Origin: Desmodus rotundus
Lineage: Eukaryota > Chordata > Mammalia > Chiroptera > Phyllostomidae
Assembly (NCBI RefSeq): GCF_022682495.2
Contig: NC_071389.1
Location: 99,365,951-99,429,950, forward strand
Length of the DNA stretch: 64,000 nt
Direction: 5' to 3'
Of this stretch, positions 56,600 to 64,000 are shown piece after piece. The position numbers were made by a program, and so were the translations under genes. Numbering within the stretch: position 1 is the stretch's first letter; the number at the start of each line of letters is the position of its first letter. The notes beneath the pieces are model-generated. The model was not told the origin of the DNA. It saw only the letters and a list, made by a program, of their open reading frames with translations, and ran no database searches.

Positions 56600-57260
56600 T
56601 CGGTGGTGGCCGAGGCCCCTGGCGCCCCTCCCCCCTCCGCCCCTGGACTGCGAACGCGGAACGCGGGATAAGCAGCACCGGCGTTCACCTGAGGTCCGGT
56701 TGCGCGCGGTCGCGTGCGAGCAGATTAGCGAACGGGGCCCATACATGAAACCCCGGAGGGGCGCCCACACCTGAAACCTCCGAGATCTTTTGGAGCAGAG
56801 ACTAGCTGCTCCACCCACAGACCCAAAACCTCGGAACCGAGTACCGCGTGATTCGGTCCCAGGGCGGCCCCGCCCACCCGAGAGTCTCAAGCCCCGGGCG
56901 GCTGGATCGGGCCCCCAAGCGTAGAGCCTCTGGCTCCGCGGCCCGCTGCGCGCTCACCAAGCGTAGGGCCGGCTGGATGCGCACTTCCCAAGCACAAAGG
57001 GGCTGGCGAGACTTGTAACACCAAGGCGGCTGAACCAGCAGCTTGCAGCCCGCCAGCCTCCCTAGCCTGGGCGGCTCGATTGGTCGGCCGGCTGCGCGCT
57101 CAGAGCCCAAATAACGTCACAAACCCGAAGCGGCTGGATTCCCCTGCTGCGCGCGCACGCGTCCGGAGCCAAGGCGGCTGGAGCGGCCACTCGAGAGTCC
57201 CAAGAACAAAGCTGCTGGATTGGCTGATCAACGGCCTGATTGCCTGCCAGGGACCACACC
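56600..57260 (+). promoter_or_regulatory. CpG-rich 5' UTR with degenerate CGGCTGGA units, L1-D
   Basis: A GC-rich, CpG-dense block with the motif CGGCTGGA or a near variant at ~56898, 56970, 57027, 57070, 57128, 57176 and 57209, spaced about 40-75 bases. Mouse L1 promoters are built from tandem monomers; this looks like a decayed or shorter-unit version. L1-C has similar ACCGGCTGGCC units at 27619-27665. Promoter role is inference. Confidence 0.5.
57112..57119 (+). promoter_or_regulatory. CRE-like TAACGTCA in the L1-D 5' UTR
   Basis: TAACGTCA is one base from the palindromic cAMP-response element. It sits among the CGGCTGGA units. Function is not shown. Confidence 0.35.
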
Positions 57261-57386
57261 TACAAAACAGTGAAGAGTGTGACCCAGGAAGGAAGAAAAG
57301 TGAAACCAATCCTTCCAACCACCCCCTCCCGTTGCACAGACAGGACAACAGCAGAAATAACCTGAACGGTTTAAAGCCAACAGAAG

Positions 57387-57713
57387 ATTTTTTTTTTTTT
57401 CCTTTTCCTTTCCCCCTGAACTCCTTCTTCCTCTCTCTCTCTTTTTTTTCTTTCATTCCTTCTTCCTCCCATCCTTTACCATTTTTATGTCTTCTTCCTG
57501 CCTTCTTTTATCTATTTCTATGTTTTAATTTTTGTTAAAATTCCTTCTTATCTTGCCTCCGATCTTTCTTTAATCCTTCTTCCCTCCTTCCTTCCTTTCC
57601 TCCTTTCCTATTTCCTTTTTCCCTCCTTCCCATCTTTGGTTTTTTTTTTTTTTTTGTTTGTTTGTTTTTTCCTTTTTTTTCTCCCCCCCTTTCTATTTTT
57701 CCCACAGGTGCGA
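57387..57713 (+). promoter_or_regulatory. Pyrimidine tract with acceptor-donor splice motif, L1-D
   Basis: From 57387 to 57705 there is no AG at all. The tract ends CCCACAG at 57701-57707, followed by GTGCGA at 57708-57713 (GTGAGA in other copies). The acceptor side is very strong; the donor side is one base weaker than in L1-C and L1-E. ORF1 begins 213 bases downstream. Confidence 0.6.
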
Positions 57714-57920
57714 CAACAAAACCTGGAGTGCTGAAAAGACTAGAGTTAGACCGTGTTAAACACATAAACGTCAGCTCAAGACCACTGAGCACAGGAGAGT
57801 AAGGAGACAGCACCACCGAATCCCATTGGCATTCTACCATAGAAGTTCATATCATAAACCCAGGGATTCAGAACAAAGCAATTTAAGAAGCAGAGGCCAA
57901 AAAGAAGAGCATCACAAACA

Positions 57921-58853
57921 ATGGGAAGACAAAGAAACAATTCCCAAATGAAAGGAAAGGAGGAAGTCTCAGAAAGAATACTAACCGAAAAAGAGGCAAG
58001 TCAACTATCAGATACTGAGTTCAAAGCAATGGTCATCAGGAAGCTCACTGAGCTCTCTGAGCTCAAAGAGAACTACCAGAAACTACAAGGAAACTACAAT
58101 GAACTCACTGCAAACTATATCAACATGAAAAAGGAAATAGAAAATATCAACAAGAGCCAAGAGGAAATGAAGAATACAATTTCTGAATTGGAGAACACAG
58201 TAGAAGGAATTAAAAGCAGACTTGATGAAGCAGAGGATCGGATCAGCGAGCTGGAGGATAAAGTAGAAAAAAACACCCAGAAGGAGCAAGAAAAGGAAAA
58301 GAGGCTCAGAAAGAATGAAGAGGCAATAAGGGAAATGCAGGACAACATGAAACGTAACAATATCCGTATAATAGGAATACCAGAAGGAGAAGAAGAAGAG
58401 CAAGGGATAGAAAACGTGTTTGAAAAAGTAATGATGGAAAATTTCCCTAATCTAAGGAGAGAAAAAGTCACCCAAATCCAGGAATCACAGAGAGTCCCAA
58501 ACAAGAGGAACCCAAAGAGACCCACTGCAAGACACATCATAATTAAAATGGCAAATTTCCAAGACAAAGAGAGGACCTTAAAGGCAGCAAGGGAGAAAAA
58601 GGAAGTAACATACAAGGGAGCCCCAATAAGGTTAGCAACTGACTTCTCAATGGAAACGCTCCAAGCCAGAAGAGAATGGCAAAAAATATTCCAAGTAATG
58701 AGAACCAGAGGCCTCCAACCAAGACTACTTTACCCAGCAAGGCTCTCAATCAAGATAGAAGACCAAATAAAGAGCTTCCCAGACAAAAGAAGTCTAAAAG
58801 AATACAGCTCCACCAAACCAGCTCTGCAAGAGATGCTAAAGGGACTGCTTTAA
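57921..58853 (+). CDS. ORF1: L1-D ORF1: intact 310-residue L1 RNA-binding protein
   Basis: An open frame of 310 codons from ATG (MGRQRNNSQMKG) to TAA. Residues ~40-140 form a Glu/Lys-rich coiled coil (SELKENYQKLQGNYNELT; EEMKNTISELENTVEG). Residues ~145-235 are the RRM-like domain (NNIRIIGIPEG, RHIIIKMANFQ) and ~240-305 the C-terminal domain (TLQARREWQKIFQVM, LLYPARLSIK). The family protein forms trimers, coats L1 RNA in cytoplasmic particles and acts as a nucleic-acid chaperone. Human ORF1p has 338 residues; the L1-F frame here is also 310 long, so this is the lineage's normal length. The start is set by alignment with the other copies. It is the only intact coding frame in the window; expression is unknown. 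Confidence 0.9.
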   Translation: MGRQRNNSQMKGKEEVSERILTEKEASQLSDTEFKAMVIRKLTELSELKENYQKLQGNYNELTANYINMKKEIENINKSQEEMKNTISELENTVEGIKSRLDEAEDRISELEDKVEKNTQKEQEKEKRLRKNEEAIREMQDNMKRNNIRIIGIPEGEEEEQGIENVFEKVMMENFPNLRREKVTQIQESQRVPNKRNPKRPTARHIIIKMANFQDKERTLKAAREKKEVTYKGAPIRLATDFSMETLQARREWQKIFQVMRTRGLQPRLLYPARLSIKIEDQIKSFPDKRSLKEYSSTKPALQEMLKGLL

Positions 58854-58899
58854 GGAAAGGAAGGAAAAGAGAAAGACAGAGGAACACAGGTAGGAAATA

Positions 58900-61800
58900 A
58901 TGGCAATGAATAACTACCTATCGATAATAACCTTAAATGTAAATGGATTAAATGCTCCAATCAAAAGACATAGAACAGCTGAATGGATAAGAAAACATGA
59001 CCCACACATATGCTGCCTACAAGAAACCCATCTCAGGACAAAAGACTTACACAGACTGAAAGTGAAGGGCTGGAAACAAATTTTCCAAGCAAACGGACAG
59101 GAAAAAAAAGCAGGGGTAGCAATACTCATATCAGACAAAATAGACTTCCAAAGAAGGGCCATAAAGAGAGACCCAGAAGGTCACTTCATAATACTAAAAG
59201 GAAGAATCCACCAAGAAGACATAAGCATTATAAATATATATGCACCCAACATAGGAGCACCCAAATACATAAGGAAAATCTTGGAGGATTTCAAGAAAGA
59301 TATTGACAGCAACACAATTATAGTAGGGTATTTTAACACCCCACTATCAAAAATGGACAGGTCTTCCAAACAAAAGATTAACAAAGATATTGTGTCACTT
59401 AACAATACCCTAGAGGAAATGGACTTAACTGATATATACAGAGCTTTTCATCCCAAAGAAGCAAAATACACATTCTTTTCAAGTGTCCATGGAACTTTTT
59501 CAAAGATAGACCACATGATAGGACACAAAGCAACCCTCAACAAATTCAAGAAAATTGAAATCATATCAAGCATCTTCTCTGACCACAAGGGTCTGAAACT
59601 AGAAACCAACCCCAAGGGTAAAAACCCAAAACACTCAAAAGCATGGAGACTGAATAGCATGCTATTAAACAATGAATGGGTCAAGAACGAGATTAGGGAA
59701 GAAATCAAAAACTTCCTGGAAACAAATGAAAACGAACTCACAACAACCCAAAACCTATGGGACACAGCAAAGGCAGTCCTGAGAGGGAAGTTCATAGCAA
59801 TACAGGCCTACCTTAAGAAGTTAGAAACAGTTCACACAAACAACCTAACCCTACGCCTACAAGAACTGGAGGAACAACAACAAAGACAGCCCAGAGCAAG
59901 CAGAAGGAAGGAAATAACCAAGATCAGAGCAGAACTAAATGACATAGAGACTAAAAGCACAATTGTAAGGATCAATGAATCCAGGAGCTGGTTCTTTGAA
60001 AAGATAAACAAAATCGACAAGCCTTTAAGTAGGCTTATCAAGAAGAAAAGAGAGAGGATCCAAATAAACAGAATTAGAAATGAAAGTGGAGAGATTACAA
60101 CTGATACCACAGAAATACAAAGGATCGTAAGAAATTACTATGAAGACCTGTATGCTAAGAAATTTGAAAACCTAGATGAAATGGACACATTTCTAGAAAA
60201 ATATAATCTTCCAAAACTGACTGAAGAAGAAGCAGAAACCCTGAACAGACCAATATCAGCATAGGAAATTGAAGCAGTCATCAAGAAACTCCCATCACAC
60301 AAAAGCCCTGGACCAGATGGTTTCACAGGAGATTTCTACAAAGCATTTAAGGAAGAACTAACCCCTATCCTTCACAGACTATTCGAAAAATCCAAACTGA
60401 TGGAAGACTCCCAAACTCTTTTTATGAAGCCAACATCATCCTAATCCCAAAACCAGATAAAGACACAACGAAGAAAGAAAACTTCAGGCCAATATCGCTG
60501 ATGAACATAGACGCTAAAATTCTCAACACAATATTAGCAAACCGCATCCAGCAATATATTAAAAAGATCATCCACCATGACCAAGTGGGATTCATCCCAG
60601 GGATGCAAGGATGGTACAATATTCGCAAATCAATAAACATAATACATCACATCAACAACAGCAAAGACAAAAATCACATGATCATATCAATAGATGCGGA
60701 AAAAGCATTCGATAAGATACAGCACCCATTTCTGATAAAAACACTCAGCAAAGTGGGAATAAAGGGAGCAGTCCTCAACATAATTAAGGCCATATATGAG
60801 AGACCTACAGCCAACATCACACTCAATGGACAAAAACTTAGAGCTTTCCCACTAAGATCAGGAACAAGACAAGGATGCCCTCTCTCACCACTCCTGTTCA
60901 ACATAGTATTGGAAGTCCTAGCCACAGCAATCAGACAAGAAAAAGCAATAAAAGGCATCCAAATTGGAAAGGAGGAAATGAAACTGTCACTGTTTGCAGA
61001 CGACATGATAGTGTACATGGAAAACCCCATAGACTCCACTCAAAAACTACTCGACCTAATAAATGAATTTGGCAAAATAGCTGGATACAGAGTCAATACT
61101 CAGAAATCAAAGGCATTCCTGTACACCAACAACGAAACTGCAGAAACAGAAATCAGGAAAAAAATCCCATTCGATATAGCAACAAGAAAAATAAAGTACC
61201 TAGGAATAAACCTAACCAAGGAGGTAAAAGACCTGTACTCAGAAAACTACACAACACTGAAGAAAGAAATTAAGGAAGATACAAACAAATGGAAGCATGT
61301 ACCATGTTCATGGATTGGAAGAATTAACATCATCAAAATGGCCATACTACCCAAAGCAATTTATAGATTCAATGCAATCCCTATTAGAGTACCCATGACA
61401 TATTTCACAGATATAGAACAAACATTTCAGAAATTCATATGGAACCATAAACGACCTCGAATAGCAGCAGCAATTTTGAGAAAGAAGGACAAAGCAGGAG
61501 GTATCACAATACCTGATATCAAACTGTATTACAAGGCCACGGTAATCAAAACAGCCTGGTACTGGCATAAAAACAGGCTCATAGACCAATGGAACAGAAT
61601 AGAGAGCCCAGAAATAAACTCAAATCTATACGATCAATTAATATTTTACAAAGGAGGCAGGAGCATAAAATGGAGCAAAAACAGTCTCTTCAACAGATGG
61701 TGTTGGGAGATCTGGACAGCTACGTGCAAAAAAATGAAACTCGATCACCAACTTACGCCATACACGAAAATAAACTCAAGATGGATAAAAGACTTAAATA

Positions 61801-62720
61801 TAAGCCGTAACACCATAAAAGTCCTTGAGGAAAACATTGGCAGGAAAATCTCAGACATTCCACGCAGCAACATCCTCACAGACACATCCCCTAAAGCAAG
61901 GGACATAAAGGAAAGAATAAACAAATGGGACCTCATCAAAATCAAAAGCTTCTGCATAGCTAAAGAAAACAGCACCAAATTACAAAGAGAACCAACAATA
62001 TGGGAAAGCATATTTGCCAATGATACCTCAGAGAAGGGCCTGATCTCCAAAATATATAAAGAACTCACACGACTCCACTCCAGGAAGACAAACAACCCAA
62101 TTAAAAAATGGGCAAAGGACTTGAACAGACACTTCTCCAAGGAAGACATACAGAAGGCCCAGAGACATATGAAAAGATGCTCAGCATCACTAGCCATCAG
62201 AGAGATGCAAATTAAAACCACAATGAGGTATCATCTCACACCAGTCAGAATGGCCAACATAAACAAATCCACAAACAAATGTTGGAGAGGATGCGGAGAA
62301 AAGGGAACCCTCGTGCACTGTTGGTGGGAATGCAGACTGGTGAGGCCACTGTGGAAAACAATATGGAATTTCCTCAGAAAACTAAAAATGGAACTGCCCT
62401 TTGACCCAGTAATTCCGCTGCTGGGATTATAGCCTAAGAACACTGAAACACCAATCCAAAAGAATCTGTGCACCCCAATGTTCATAGCAGCACAATTTAC
62501 AATAGCCAAATACTGGAAGCAACCGAAGTGCCCATCAGCAAACGAGTGGATCCAAAAGCTATGGTATATTTACACAATGGAATTCTACGCAGCAGAGAGA
62601 AAGAAGGAGCTTATACCCTTTGCAACAGCATGGATGAAACTGGAGAGCATTATGCTAAGTGAAATAAGCCAGGAAGTGAGGGACAAATACCATATGATCT
62701 CACCTTTAACTGGAACATAA
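58900..62720 (+). pseudogene. ORF2: L1-D ORF2: endonuclease and reverse transcriptase, recently disabled
   Basis: It is open from ATG 58900 for 454 codons, covering the endonuclease: E42 in QETH and D228-H229 in SDH are kept, but the conserved GDFNTPL reads G-Y-F-N-T-P-L (codon 144, 59329-59331), which removes a catalytic Asp. A TAG at 60262-60264 stands where related copies have GAC. A missing A at 60386-60390 shifts the frame. From 60501 the reverse transcriptase is open for 643 codons with FADD at 60993-61004 and the Cys-rich segment ([18 protein letters not shown]). A TAG at 62430-62432 removes the last 96 codons to the usual LTGT stop at 62718-62720. ORF2p normally nicks the target and copies the RNA. 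Confidence 0.9.
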
Positions 62721-63210
62721 GCAATAGAAGGAAAAAGCAAACAAAATATAACCACAGACATTGAAGTTAAGAACAATGTAACAATAGCAAGGGCGGGGGT
62801 GTGGGGTGGGGGCGGGGACAGTGGGTAGAGGGGATTACAGGAACTACTATAAAGGACACATGAACAAATCCAAGGGGGAGGGTGGAGAGGGGGGAGGGAA
62901 GTGGGTTCACCTGGGGTGGGGTGAAGGGATGGGGGAAAAGGCATACAACTGTAATTAAATAACAATAAATAAATTAAAAAAAAAAAAAAGAACAATCTAA
63001 CAATAGCCGGGGGGGGGGGGGGCGGGGACAGTGGGAAGAGGGGATTACAGGAACTACTATAAAGGACACATGGTCAAAACTAAGGGGGAGGGTGGAGGTA
63101 GGGGAGGGAGGTGGGTTCACCTGGGGTGGGGTGGAGGGATGGGGAGAAAAGGCATACAACTGTAATTGAATAACAATAAAAATTTAAAAAAAAAAAAAGA
63201 AAAAAAAAAA
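62721..63210 (+). repeat. Two tandem 3'-UTR tails at the L1-D end
   Basis: The first 3' UTR (62721 to ~62989) has a G-rich tract, ACTGTAATTAAATAACAATAAA (AATAAA at 62964-62969) and poly(A). A second, 5'-truncated unit starts at GAACAATCTAACAATAGCC (~62990), has a 14-G run at 63009-63022, the same G-rich tract, and its own AATAAA and A tail ending at 63210. The target-site duplication lies beyond the second tail. Confidence 0.9.
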
Positions 63211-63225
63211 GAATATGATGTTGGC

Positions 63226-64000
63226 TGTAGGTCTCTCAATAATGGCCTTTATTATGTTGAGGAATGTTCCCTCTATTCCCGCATTGCTGAGTGTTTTTAT
63301 CAGAAATGGGTGCTATAACTTATCAAATACTTTTTCCTCATCTATTGATATGATCATGTGATTTTTCTCTTTGCTGTTGTTTAGGTGGTGTATTATGTTT
63401 ATTGATTTGAGAATATTGTACCATCCTTGCATCCCTGGGATGGATCCCCCTTGGTCATGGTGTATGATCTTTTTAATGTATTGCTGGATGCGGTTTGCCA
63501 TTATTTTGTTGAGAATTTTAGCGTCTATGTTCATCAGCGATATTGGCCTGAAGTGTTCTTTCTTTGTTGTGTCTTTATCTGGCTTTAGGATTAGGATGAT
63601 GTTGGCTTCATAAAAAGGGTTTGGGAGTCTTCAATCATTTTGAAATTTTTGGAATAGTCTGTGAAGTACAGGGGATAGCGTTTCCTTAAATGCTTTATGA
63701 AATTCTTCTGTGAAACCACCGGGTCCAGGGTTTTTGTGTGTCGGGAGTTTTTTGATTACTGCTCAATTTCATCAGCTGTTATTAGTCTGTTCAGGCTTTC
63801 TGCTTCTTCTTCATTCAGTTTTGGAATGTTACATTTTTCTAGAAATGTGTCCATTTCACCTACGTTTTCAAATTTCTTGGCATATAATTTTTCATAGTAA
63901 TTTCTTACAACCTTGTATTTCTGTGGTATCAAATGTAATCTCTCCTCTTTCATTTCTAATTGTGTTTATTTGGATCCTCTGTCTTTTTTTCTTGACGAGT
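63226..64000 (-). pseudogene. L1-G ORF2, RT N-terminal part, running off the window
   Basis: It continues L1-G ORF2 on the minus strand: STLSNAGIEGTFLNIIKAIIE-like text, then [43 protein letters not shown], and upstream [11 protein letters not shown] and [15 protein letters not shown]. Indels break it near 63320, 63640 and 63760. It lacks any part beyond ~ORF2 codon 380 because the window ends. Confidence 0.8.

Larger units (their letters stand above)
56209..63210 (+). mobile_element. L1-D: youngest full-length LINE-1 in the window
   Basis: A 7,002-base insertion in L1-G ORF2, flanked by identical GAATATGATGTTGGC at 56194-56208 and 63211-63225. Order: 5' UTR (56209-57920), intact ORF1, 46-base spacer, ORF2 with three main defects, a 3' UTR to ~62985, then a second tail unit. 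The 5' UTR is CpG-rich, which decays fast in methylated DNA, so the copy is recent. Relative to L1-C it lacks ~310 bases of 5' UTR, joined at ~57270. Confidence 0.95.
54046..64000 (-). mobile_element. L1-G: minus-strand LINE-1, split by L1-D and cut by the window edge
   Basis: The 3' end is at the left (poly(T) at 54046, then reversed 3' UTR). ORF2 runs right to 56208, resumes after L1-D at 63226 and leaves the window at 64000 near the RSWFFEKIN region. It is more diverged than L1-C/E and has a slightly different 3' UTR (CAGTACAGTTTTCTGCC). It inserted into the mariner. Confidence 0.85.

Noticed and set aside
63009..63022. 14-G run as a special regulatory site
   Set aside because: It is probably slippage in the G-rich L1 3' UTR and prone to sequencing error; other tails have shorter runs.

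Overview
This window is mammalian nuclear DNA made almost entirely of transposable elements. No host protein-coding exon, rRNA or tRNA gene could be supported. It most likely comes from a bat outside the fruit bats. Three tRNA-derived SINEs look like the bat VES family, the dominant LINE-1 (L1) lineage has a G-rich 3' end and tail of a type I associate with bats, half-L1 (HAL1) elements are present, and one L1 still has an intact ORF1, whereas fruit bats are reported to have lost L1 activity. The species call is inference. By my count about three quarters of the 64 kb is L1 or HAL1, as in an L1-rich, gene-poor, possibly X-linked region. Layout: 1-3705 is a stack of nested minus-strand L1 copies with a HAL1 fragment inside. 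3706-6510 is mostly unrecognised sequence with a microsatellite, a probable MIR and a VES SINE. 6515-18640 is a plus-strand pile-up: truncated L1-A, a nearly full-length HAL1, then L1-B, which carries a twin-primed L1 tail and a second HAL1 with an apparent 3' transduction. 18641-26600 has two class II-type retroviral LTRs in opposite orientation, an MLT1 LTR broken by later insertions, a polyadenylated retrocopy with target-site duplications (TSDs), and unrecognised DNA. 26980-34048 is full-length L1-C, inserted in an older L1 with a 15-bp TSD and ending in three tandem 3' tails. 34049-40095 holds older L1 ends, two VES SINEs and unrecognised sequence. 40098-52008 holds L1-E (plus) and L1-F (minus; ORF2 internally deleted). 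52016-64000 holds an MLT1 piece and a decayed mariner, cut by minus-strand L1-G, which is itself cut by L1-D at 56209-63210. L1-D looks youngest: full length, 15-bp TSD, CpG-rich 5' UTR and intact ORF1, but a disabled ORF2. The elements share one machinery: ORF1 (coiled coil, RRM, C-terminal domain) binds RNA, and ORF2 (endonuclease and reverse transcriptase) copies L1, and in trans HAL1, VES and cellular transcripts. The most notable observation is in the L1 5' UTRs. A long AG-free pyrimidine tract runs straight into CACAG followed directly by GTGAGA. This is a strong splice acceptor abutting a splice donor, the layout of a recursive splice site, and it is conserved across copies. Also notable are the tandem polyadenylated 3' tails on two full-length L1s, an ORF2 stop shared by L1-B and L1-D, and HAL1 activity including the 3' transduction.
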